From NCBI GenBank assembly GCA_031286555.1, contig JAITUD010000465.1, forward strand, positions 1 through 5,148: a stretch of DNA of 5,148 bases. Reading direction: 5' to 3'. The stretch is from Microbacterium sp. (GTDB lineage Bacteria; Actinomycetota; Actinomycetes; Actinomycetales; Microbacteriaceae). The position numbers were made by a program, and so were the translations under genes. Numbering within the stretch: the stretch's first letter is position 1; the number at the start of each line of letters is the position of its first letter. The notes under the pieces were generated by a model. The model was not told the DNA's origin. It did not search any database and worked only from the letters and a program-made list of their open reading frames with translations. This document shows positions 1 to 5,148 of this stretch, piece after piece.

Positions 1-131
1 TCGACCGTCACCGTGACCTCGGTGGTCTCTCCCGTGGCGGGTCCCTGGGCGCCGGACGCACAGCCGGTCAGCACGAGTGCGGCCGCGACGGCGGCCGCCA
101 GCTTCACGAGACGGTTGCGGAGAGAAGACAC
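1..131 (-). CDS. Lipoprotein N-terminus, partial (cut by left window edge)
   Basis: Only the first 43 codons are visible. The start is GTG at 131-129, fixed by a strong AAGGAG ribosome binding site six bases upstream. The product begins with a classic lipoprotein signal: a basic n-region (R5, R7, K10), an alanine/valine/leucine-rich core at about 11-21, and a lipobox LTGC with the lipidated cysteine at C24. A flexible Gly/Ala/Pro/Thr-rich linker follows, and then a Thr/Glu/Val-alternating stretch (about 35-43) that could open a beta strand. It should be exported by Sec, lipidated and held on the outer face of the membrane. The function cannot be called: a transporter binding protein is one option, but a beta-sandwich or other surface lipoprotein fits as well. 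It lies 57 bases after the nuclease, has its own good translation signal, and may be a separate unit. Confidence 0.8.
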   Translation of the reverse strand, partial: MSSLRNRLVKLAAAVAAALVLTGCASGAQGPATGETTEVTVTV

Positions 132-137
132 GAGATG

Positions 138-143
138 CTCCTT
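138..143 (-). promoter_or_regulatory. Shine-Dalgarno site of the partial lipoprotein gene
   Basis: AAGGAG on the minus strand lies six bases before the GTG at 131-129. It is the best ribosome binding site in the window. It justifies the GTG start, which gives a complete lipoprotein signal peptide. I see no convincing -10/-35 pair upstream of it in the 57-base gap. Confidence 0.75.
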
Positions 144-166
144 GAGGGTGAAGGGATGATGGCGGT

Positions 167-180
167 CGGCGATCTCGCCG
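167..180 (-). terminator. Possible short hairpin terminator after the nuclease gene
   Basis: Eight bases past the nuclease stop codon, CGGCG and CGCCG can pair around a four-base AGAT loop (five G:C pairs). No U-tract follows, so it is not a canonical intrinsic terminator. Short U-less hairpins are sometimes proposed as terminators in actinobacteria. Its position between two genes is suggestive, but in DNA this GC-rich such a stem can arise by chance. Confidence 0.25.
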
Positions 181-188
181 CACACGGG

Positions 189-974
189 TCAGAGAATGAT
201 GTCGCCGGCATCCGTCAGCTCCGGCCATGCCTCTCCGCGCAGAGCCCTGCCCCTGAGCACGTCGGCGTCGACGAGCGCGCCGAGATCGACCCCGGTCATG
301 TCGGCGACAGCGGAGACCGGCACCTGGAAGGTGTGGAACGCGCCGAGCGGCGGCGCCGCGAGCCGGCCCTCCGTCACGTCGACGAGGGCGGACTGGTCGA
401 GCACGAACCCCGCGCAGGCGAGCCCGTCATCGCCGCTCCAGGCGGCGACCTTCCAGAACCGCAGCGGGATTCGGACGCCGCGATACACCGGATCTTCGTC
501 GGAGAGGACCGGACCGGTGAAGACCGAGAGGCGCTGATCGGTCGACTCTGCGTACGCCAGGACGTGGTCCTCCAGCCCGAGCCAGAGCTCCTTCGACTGG
601 TTGAAGCCCGCCGCCTGCGGCGCCGCATTCGGATAGACGAACGTCGCGGCCATGGCCGCGCGCGCGGCATCCGCCTCGCCCCCGCCGGGGTCGCGCCTGC
701 GCACGAGGTGGCCGCGGTCGAGGTCGTTGCGGGCGTAGACATCGGGGCCGGTCTGCTCGGCCTCGGGAACCCGCGGGTCGAGATGCCAGTCGCCCTCGCG
801 GGGCAGATCACGCAGCGTCTGCCCGTCGATGTTGACCGCGGTAACGGCGGCGAGACGGCGCGCGGGGTCGAGCAGCACCGTGAACCGCGGATATGTCAGC
901 GCGCGCACCGTCTGCTGCGGCGCCGGCAGCGGCAGCGCCGTCGCGAGGAATCCCGGGTCGTATCCGTCGGCCAT
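189..974 (-). CDS. DNA/RNA non-specific endonuclease (NUC1, DRGH motif), 261 aa
   Basis: This is a beta-beta-alpha-metal nuclease of the Serratia NucA/endonuclease G family, which cuts DNA and RNA using one divalent metal and a histidine general base. The key positions are all present in the expected order. D86-R87-G88-H89 is the DRGH motif with catalytic H89. N125 in the FNQ motif is the metal ligand, and E135 in LGLED is the conserved helix glutamate. The downstream fold segments are also visible (the VFTGPVL strand about 151-157 and the R-W-K strand about 172-175). There is no signal peptide or transmembrane segment, so the protein should stay in the cytoplasm unless it is exported by a non-classical route. 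I chose the ATG at 974 because homologues as I recall them begin shortly before a GYDPxFL motif; the Shine-Dalgarno signal there is weak. In-frame alternatives are ATG at 992 and GTG at 1046 (18 to 24 unconserved-looking extra residues). It lies 81 bases after the sulfatase, or 9 bases with the GTG start. No inhibitor gene is visible next to it. Confidence 0.88.
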   Translation of the reverse strand: MADGYDPGFLATALPLPAPQQTVRALTYPRFTVLLDPARRLAAVTAVNIDGQTLRDLPREGDWHLDPRVPEAEQTGPDVYARNDLDRGHLVRRRDPGGGEADAARAAMAATFVYPNAAPQAAGFNQSKELWLGLEDHVLAYAESTDQRLSVFTGPVLSDEDPVYRGVRIPLRFWKVAAWSGDDGLACAGFVLDQSALVDVTEGRLAAPPLGAFHTFQVPVSAVADMTGVDLGALVDADVLRGRALRGEAWPELTDAGDIIL

Positions 975-1055
975 AGCCCCATCGTGCCCCATCCCGCCGA
1001 CAACCGGGTCGCGCGCTTCCTGCGCGCGGAGATCCCGGCGGAGCACAGCCTCGCG

Positions 1056-2498
1056 TCACACGGCGGTGATCCCCGCCGGGACCGGCTGCGAGGGGTGGGG
1101 TGTGTCGAGCAGGTCGGCCTGCAGACGCCACAGCCGGGCCTTGAGGTCCTCGCGGATGTCGTGGTGCGCGGGGTCGAGGTAGACGTTGTGCAGTTCCTCG
1201 GGATCCGCCTCCAGGTCGTAGAGCTCCCATTCCGGCGGGTACGTGTGGGCGGACGATCCGGGCAGGCCCATCCCGTCGTTGTAGAAGTAGATCAGCTTGT
1301 ACCGTTCGGTGCGGATGCCGTAGTGCGCGAAGGCGTGATGGTTGATGTCGTCGTTCTCGAAGTACCGGTAGTACATCGCGTCCCGCGTCGGCGCACCCGG
1401 GTCGTCGGTCAACTGGGGCCAGATGCTCACCCCTTGCATCCGCGGGTGCGGCTCCACCCCCGCCGCGTCCAGGATCGTCTGCGCGAAGTCGACGTTCGTG
1501 ACGATCTGCGTCAGCGCCTCATCACGGGCGGGGATGCGGGACGGGCAGCTGAGCACCAGCGGCATCCGCAGCGACTCGTCATACATGAACCGCTTGTCGA
1601 ACCAGCCATGATCGCCGAGGAAGAACCCCTGATCCGACGTGTACATCAGCAGCGTGTCGTCGAACACGTCGCGCTCCCGCAGCCAGTCGATCACTCGGCC
1701 CACGTTGTCGTCTACCGACGCCACGCACGCCAGGTAGTCCTCCATGTAGCGCTGGTACTTCCACACCGCCGCCTGCTCATATGTGAGGCCCTCCGGCGGG
1801 GCGACCTTCAGATCCGTCAGCGTGAGGTGGTCGGCGATCCGCATGGCCGCCCGATGCGCCGCCGACCCGCGCGTCGCGTAGTCGTCGTCGAACGTCGCAG
1901 GCAGGGGGATCTGCTCCTGCGCGTACATGCCGCTGTGCTTCTCATCCGGCTCCCACGGCCGGTGCGGCGCCTTGTGATGGATCAGCAGACACCACGGTTC
2001 ATCCTGCGCGAGGGACTCCAGCCAGCCCAGGGACAGATCCGTGATCACGTCCGTCGCATACCCGGGCAGGATCTGCACACCGTTCTCGGTGAGGATCTGC
2101 GGATCGAAGTACTCACCCTGATCGCGCAGCACCGCCCAGTAGTCGAACCCCTCCGGGTCATGCCCTGGGCCCTCACCCATGTGCCACTTGCCCACGATCC
2201 CGGTGCGATATCCCGCCTCCCGCAGCGCCGACACGAACGTCGGCTGCGACGCGTCGATCGGCGTCTCCAGCGTCGTCACCCCGTTCACGTGACTGTACGT
2301 GCCGGTCAGGATCGACGCGCGCGAGGGCGTGCACAGCGCGTTCGTGCAGAAGCAGTTCTCCAGCAGCACTCCCGCGTCGGCGATCTCGTCGATCCGCGGC
2401 GTGCTGTTGACCACCGACCCGTACGCACTGATCGCATGCGATGCATGATCATCGGTGAGGATCACCACGATGTTCGGACGTTTCTGCTGGGAGGTCAT
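1056..2498 (-). CDS. Type I (formylglycine-dependent) sulfatase, cytoplasmic, GlcNAc-6-sulfatase-like, 480 aa
   Basis: It hydrolyses a sulfate ester to free sulfate and an alcohol. The S1 active site is complete. D16-D17 are metal ligands. C56-T57-P58-S59-R60 is the CxPSR motif, whose C56 must be converted to formylglycine, followed by the ASILTG helix. K104 and H106 lie in GKWHMG, H174-H175-K176 in the HHKAPH block, D289-Q290 in TSDQG, and K302 in FDKR. The C-terminal subdomain carries RTERYKLIYF (about 396-405) and WELYDLEADPEE (about 424-435). The DDHxxxAISAYG opening and PPEWELYDLE close resemble the N-acetylglucosamine-6-sulfatase-like group (S1_11 in SulfAtlas terms) as I remember it; the substrate is inferred only. 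There is no signal peptide, so it acts in the cytoplasm and needs a formylglycine-generating enzyme encoded elsewhere. The start is ATG at 2498 with a weak GAGAAG upstream; TTG at 2507 would add three residues and has no visible binding site. It lies 90 bases after the binding-protein gene of an organosulfur-type importer, which suggests that the importer delivers its substrate. Confidence 0.93.
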   Translation of the reverse strand: MTSQQKRPNIVVILTDDHASHAISAYGSVVNSTPRIDEIADAGVLLENCFCTNALCTPSRASILTGTYSHVNGVTTLETPIDASQPTFVSALREAGYRTGIVGKWHMGEGPGHDPEGFDYWAVLRDQGEYFDPQILTENGVQILPGYATDVITDLSLGWLESLAQDEPWCLLIHHKAPHRPWEPDEKHSGMYAQEQIPLPATFDDDYATRGSAAHRAAMRIADHLTLTDLKVAPPEGLTYEQAAVWKYQRYMEDYLACVASVDDNVGRVIDWLRERDVFDDTLLMYTSDQGFFLGDHGWFDKRFMYDESLRMPLVLSCPSRIPARDEALTQIVTNVDFAQTILDAAGVEPHPRMQGVSIWPQLTDDPGAPTRDAMYYRYFENDDINHHAFAHYGIRTERYKLIYFYNDGMGLPGSSAHTYPPEWELYDLEADPEELHNVYLDPAHHDIREDLKARLWRLQADLLDTPHPSQPVPAGITAV

Positions 2499-2533
2499 GC
2501 TTCTCAATCGTTCGCAGGGTGCGCTCGTGCGCA

Positions 2534-2569
2534 GGGCGGGCTGGCGCCACCGCCCGCGGTGTCCCGCGG
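2534..2569 (-). terminator. Two overlapping GC-rich inverted repeats between binding protein and sulfatase genes
   Basis: In transcript order, CCGCGG pairs with a second CCGCGG around a four-base loop (2569-2554). Then GGGCGG pairs with CCGCCC (2555-2534), enclosing a further TG/CA step and a two-base bulge. The two stems share two bases, so they may compete. No U-tract follows. The structure could be a weak terminator, an attenuator, or an mRNA 3' stabiliser that gives the upstream transporter genes a different transcript level from the sulfatase. Chance is possible in this base composition. Confidence 0.35.
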
Positions 2570-2588
2570 CCGGCAGCAGATCGTGGTC

Positions 2589-3614
2589 CTACTTCTTCCC
2601 GGCTGCGGTGAACGCATCACCGAGGTAGTAGGTCGAGGCGTCGGTGGCCTCCTTGAGCTTTCCGGCCGACACGAAGTATTCGTTGAGCCCGGTCAGCCAG
2701 GTCGCCACGGTGCCGTCATCCGTGAGCTTGTCGAGCTCGGACGAGGTGAGGTACTTGGCGTTCTTCGCGTCCGAGGCGAACGCGGCGGGGTCGCCCTTGA
2801 GCATGGTCGCGGTGACCTTCACGGTGTCGTCGAGGTTCTCCGCGCGATAGTCCATGGCGTCGCGCAGCACGGCGAGCACCTTCTCGGTCGTCTCCGGGTG
2901 CTCCTTCGTGAAGGTCGGATTCGCCACGAAGGCACTGGGGAAGGCCACCTCGTCGGAGAAGTCCTCGTTCTCGGCGAGGATCTCCAGGTCGGGCACCTGC
3001 TTCTTGATCGTGTCGATGAGTGGGTACCAGATGCCGGCGGCATCCACCTGGCCCGACGAGAATGCCGCGACGACGGTCGACGGGTCCATTGCGACCTTCT
3101 GCACGTCGTCGATCGTCATGCCGGCGGACTTCAGCGCCATGGTGAGGATCATGTCGCCGGAGGTGCCCTCGGGCACGGCGACCTTCTTGCCCTTCAGCTC
3201 CTTGATCGAGGTGATGCCGGGCTGGGCGATCACACGGTCCGCATTGCCGAGGCTGTTGATCGATGCGACCTGCGCCTGGCCTGATGCCGGCAGCCACATC
3301 GCACCGGGGCCGATGTAGCCGAAGTCGAGGTCGTTCGTGCCGAGCGCCTGGATCTGCAGCGGGCCGTTGGTGAAGACCGGCGTCTCCACCTTCAGTCCGT
3401 GCTTCTTCCACAGATCCTGGTCGTCGGCGATGGCGAGCAGGCTGGCGCCGTTGAAGTCGGCGATGTAGCCGAAGCGGACCGTCGGCGAGTCCTCGCCGGA
3501 ACCGGCCTCGCCGCTGTCTCCGGACGCACCGGCCGAACAGCCGGCCAGAGCCAGCGCGGCCACGATGAAGGCGGCGGCGGCAGCGATGCCGCGCGCTCGG
3601 ATGGATCGGGTCAT
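2589..3614 (-). CDS. ABC transporter substrate-binding lipoprotein, SsuA/TauA/NMT1 family, 341 aa
   Basis: This is the extracellular receptor of the importer encoded just upstream. Residues 1-26 form a lipoprotein signal: R3, R6 and R8, an Ala-rich core, and lipobox LAGC with C26. A Ser/Gly/Glu linker follows (about 27-43). The mature part begins with the VRFGYIADFNGA strand-loop (about 46-57). It continues with LGTNDLDFGYIGPGA (about 91-105), KELKGKKVAVPEGTSGD (about 138-154), where the serine/glycine loop typically contacts an anionic group, and FSSGQVDAAGIWYP (about 185-198) in the second lobe. This order is that of SsuA, TauA and nitrate/thiamine-precursor binding proteins. The length is normal. 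C26 is the only cysteine. ATG at 3614 is preferred because GAGG lies six bases before it; ATGs at 3629 and 3626 would add up to five residues and bury that site. The gap from the ATPase stop is 23 bases, so it is in the same operon. The ligand is not decidable from sequence; the sulfatase downstream points to a sulfate ester. Confidence 0.93.
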   Translation of the reverse strand: MTRSIRARGIAAAAAFIVAALALAGCSAGASGDSGEAGSGEDSPTVRFGYIADFNGASLLAIADDQDLWKKHGLKVETPVFTNGPLQIQALGTNDLDFGYIGPGAMWLPASGQAQVASINSLGNADRVIAQPGITSIKELKGKKVAVPEGTSGDMILTMALKSAGMTIDDVQKVAMDPSTVVAAFSSGQVDAAGIWYPLIDTIKKQVPDLEILAENEDFSDEVAFPSAFVANPTFTKEHPETTEKVLAVLRDAMDYRAENLDDTVKVTATMLKGDPAAFASDAKNAKYLTSSELDKLTDDGTVATWLTGLNEYFVSAGKLKEATDASTYYLGDAFTAAGKK

Positions 3615-3620
3615 GGTGTT

Positions 3621-3624
3621 CCTC
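3621..3624 (-). promoter_or_regulatory. Shine-Dalgarno site deciding the binding-protein start
   Basis: GAGG lies six bases upstream of the ATG at 3614-3612. The ATGs at 3629 and 3626 lie before or inside this site and have nothing comparable upstream, so the third ATG is the likely start. Confidence 0.65.
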
Positions 3625-3637
3625 ATCATCAGAGCCG

Positions 3638-4447
3638 TCAGGCGACGGCGGTGGTGGCACGGTGGCCGGGGGACTGGTGGTAGACCGCGTTCCAGACGCG
3701 GTTGCGCAGGGCGGCGAACTCGGGGCTGAGTCGCATCTCCTCGGTGCGCGGGTAGGGCAGATCGACGTCGACGATCTCGTAGATGCGCCCGGGCCGTGCT
3801 GCCATCACGATGACCCGGTTGGCGAGGAAGACGGCCTCGTCGACGTCGTGCGTGATGAACATGACGGTGCGCTTATCGGCGCTCCAGGTCTCGAGCAGCT
3901 GCTCCTGCAGCTTCACGCGGGTGAGGGCGTCGAGGGCGCCGAAGGGCTCGTCCATCAGCAGGATGCGGGGATCCACGGCATACGCCCTGGCGATCGCGCA
4001 GCGCTGTTTCATGCCTCCGGAGAGCATCTTCGGCAGCGCGTCGGCGAACTCGGTGAGACCGACGAGGTCGATGAAGTGCTGTGCGCGCTCCCTGCGCTCC
4101 GCGGCGGGGAGTCCGGCCGTCTTCAGCCCGAACTCGACGTTCTTGCGCACGGTGAGCCAGGGGAACAGCGCGTACTGCTGGAAGATAACACCGCGGTCGG
4201 GGCCGGGCCCGTCGACCGGCACGCCGTCGACGAGGGCCTCGCCCGACGTCGGGGCGTCGAGGCCGGCCAGGATGTTCATGAGCGTCGACTTGCCGCAGCC
4301 CGAGGGGCCCACGACCGTCACGAACTCGTTGTCGGCGACATCCAATGACACGCCGTCGAGGGCGACGAAGCTCTCGCCCTTCAAGTCGAACGTCTTGGTC
4401 ACGCCCTGCACGCTGATGCGGGCATCGGTCGCAGTTGAGGTGTTCAT
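3638..4447 (-). CDS. ABC transporter ATPase, SsuB/TauB/NrtD family, 269 aa
   Basis: This is the cytoplasmic ATPase that powers the importer with the adjoining permease and lipoprotein. All nucleotide-binding motifs are present: Walker A GPSGCGKST (47-55), the Q-loop at Q90 in VIFQQ, the signature LSGGMKQR (142-149), Walker B ILLMDEP (162-168), the D-loop ALDA (171-174) and the switch histidine H200 in FITHD. After the Q-loop, YALFPWLTVRKNV (about 92-104) is typical of the nitrate/sulfonate/taurine branch. So is the C-terminal part, with VMAARPGRI (about 214-222) and DLPYPR (about 229-234). I take ATG at 4447: it overlaps the permease stop as ATGA, and an AGGA site sits six bases upstream. The ATG at 4462 would add five residues, and its start would lie inside the permease coding end. 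The length is normal and the gene appears intact. The genes on both sides belong to the same transporter. Confidence 0.95.
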   Translation of the reverse strand: MNTSTATDARISVQGVTKTFDLKGESFVALDGVSLDVADNEFVTVVGPSGCGKSTLMNILAGLDAPTSGEALVDGVPVDGPGPDRGVIFQQYALFPWLTVRKNVEFGLKTAGLPAAERRERAQHFIDLVGLTEFADALPKMLSGGMKQRCAIARAYAVDPRILLMDEPFGALDALTRVKLQEQLLETWSADKRTVMFITHDVDEAVFLANRVIVMAARPGRIYEIVDVDLPYPRTEEMRLSPEFAALRNRVWNAVYHQSPGHRATTAVA

Positions 4448-5148
4448 CGGCGTTCCTGCCATCCTGTGAGCTTGCGTTCGGCCAGCAGCAGCAGACGGTC
4501 CATCACGAGACCGAAGATGCCGATGACGATGAGGCCGACGAAGATCGTCGGCAGGTCGTAGTAGATCTGCGCCTGCTGCATCCGGTAGCCGAGACCGGCC
4601 TGCGCGGCGATCAGCTCGGCGGCGACCAGGGTCGCCCAGGAGGCGCCGAGGCCGACACGCATGCCGACCAGGATGAAGGGCACGGATGCCGGCACCACGA
4701 CCCGCACGAAGATGGCGCCGTCCTTCGCGCCGAGCACGCGTGCGGCGTTGATGAGGGTGCGATCGACGTTCACGACGCCCTGGAACGTCGAGACCACGCA
4801 GGAGAAGAACGCGGCCAGGAAGATCACTAGGATCTTCGGCTCCTCACCGATACCCAGAAGCACGATCGCGAGCGGGATCAGCGCGAGCGGCGGGATCATG
4901 CGGAAGAACTGGATCCAGGGGTCGATGAGCCCCCGCGCCCAGGCGTACCAGCCCATCAGGACGCCCACCGGGACGGCGGCGATCGATCCGAGCAGGAAGC
5001 CGATCAGCACGCGGGTGAGGCTGGCGAGCAGGTCGGTGATCAGCGTGCCGTCAGCGAGGAGCTCACCGAACCGGGCGACGACCTCCGGCGGCGTCGGCAG
5101 GCGGAAGCCGGCCAGTGAGAGCAGCCACCAGATGCCGATGCCCACGAC
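4444..5148 (-). CDS. ABC transporter permease, SsuC/TauC type (BPD_transp_1), N-terminus cut by right edge
   Basis: This is the membrane channel of the importer. The frame is open to the window edge: the GTG at 5145 is preceded by another sense codon, so it need not be the start. 234 residues are visible, against about 250-280 usual for the family, so only the extreme N-terminus is probably missing. Hydrophobic segments lie at about 1-14 (likely the end of the first helix), 43-66, 88-100, 105-122, 157-182 and 201-221 of the visible part. The cytoplasmic EAA-like loop that docks on the ATPase is at about 134-155 (NAARVLGA, then VVVPASVPFI). The loop GFRLPTPPEVVARF after the first helix is typical of SsuC/TauC permeases. 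One permease gene is seen, and a homodimer is normal for this family. Its 3' end overlaps the ATPase start by four bases. Any promoter and regulator for the operon would lie beyond the right edge. Confidence 0.94.
   Translation of the reverse strand, partial: VVGIGIWWLLSLAGFRLPTPPEVVARFGELLADGTLITDLLASLTRVLIGFLLGSIAAVPVGVLMGWYAWARGLIDPWIQFFRMIPPLALIPLAIVLLGIGEEPKILVIFLAAFFSCVVSTFQGVVNVDRTLINAARVLGAKDGAIFVRVVVPASVPFILVGMRVGLGASWATLVAAELIAAQAGLGYRMQQAQIYYDLPTIFVGLIVIGIFGLVMDRLLLLAERKLTGWQERR
4454..4457 (-). promoter_or_regulatory. Shine-Dalgarno site for the ATPase within the permease 3' end
   Basis: AGGA lies inside the last codons of the permease gene, six bases before ATG 4447-4445. Together with the ATGA stop/start overlap it indicates translational coupling of permease and ATPase, and supports this start over the ATG at 4462. 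Confidence 0.65.

Noticed and set aside
1061..1078. Inverted repeat CGGCGG/CCGCCG just before the sulfatase stop codon
   Set aside because: It lies within coding sequence (the last codons), is short, has no U-tract, and is the sort of stem expected by chance at this base composition.
1056..2498. Sulfatase as choline sulfatase (BetC) or phosphonate monoester hydrolase
   Set aside because: Both share the CxPSR-type core, but the DDHxxxAISAYG opening and the YKLIYF/PPEWELYDLE C-terminal region fit the GlcNAc-6-sulfatase-like group better, and there are no choline or betaine genes nearby. Not excluded without a profile search.
135..3284. A 1049-codon open frame on the plus strand, antisense to the nuclease, sulfatase and binding-protein genes
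   Set aside because: It crosses three genes with clear motifs on the minus strand. Its translation is Arg/Val/Glu/His-rich and low in recognisable domains, as expected from the complement of GC-rich codons, where stop codons are rare. It has no credible start context.
2589..3614. Possible cysteine/methionine depletion as a sulfur-starvation signature
   Set aside because: The binding protein has only its lipid cysteine, but it has several methionines, and the sulfatase has six cysteines. There is no consistent depletion across the set.
4000..4023. ATPase signature reads LSGGM rather than LSGGQ
   Set aside because: LSGGM is the common form in the SsuB/TauB/NrtD branch, so it is not a lesion.
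3638..4830. Several plus-strand open frames of 130-230 codons opposite the ATPase and permease genes
   Set aside because: They are antisense shadows of motif-complete genes in high-GC DNA, with no domain or binding-site support.

Overview
The window is GC-rich (by eye about two thirds G+C). It has GTG starts, very tight gene packing and two Gram-positive-type lipoprotein signals, so it looks chromosomal and actinobacterial. A Microbacteriaceae-like host such as Microbacterium is my best guess, but that is inference from composition and protein style, not from a marker gene. Every gene I can support lies on the minus strand, so transcription runs from high to low coordinates.

Layout in transcription order: (1) 5148-4444, an SsuC/TauC-type ABC permease cut by the right edge; (2) 4447-3638, its SsuB/TauB-type ATPase, joined by a 4-base ATGA overlap; (3) 3614-2589, an SsuA/NMT1-type substrate-binding lipoprotein; (4) a 90-base gap holding two overlapping GC-rich inverted repeats; (5) 2498-1056, a type I, formylglycine-dependent sulfatase with no signal peptide; (6) 974-189, a DRGH (NUC1/Serratia-type) non-specific nuclease, also without a signal peptide; (7) 131-1, the first 43 codons of a lipoprotein cut by the left edge.

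The coherent biology is in genes 1-5: a high-affinity importer of the sulfonate/taurine/aryl-sulfate class followed by a cytoplasmic sulfatase. The simplest reading is import of a small organosulfate, with intracellular release of sulfate (sulfur scavenging) and possibly use of the organic part. The parallel is the Pseudomonas atsRBC/atsA aryl-sulfate system. The sulfatase itself looks more like the N-acetylglucosamine-6-sulfatase-like group than like classical arylsulfatase, so the transported compound is open. The nuclease and the truncated lipoprotein have no evident link to this module. I found no RNA genes, mobile elements, CRISPR arrays or attachment sites. No stretch over 300 bases lacks a gene. 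I see no clearly undescribed system here; the sulfatase/importer pairing and the leaderless nuclease are the points most worth a second look.
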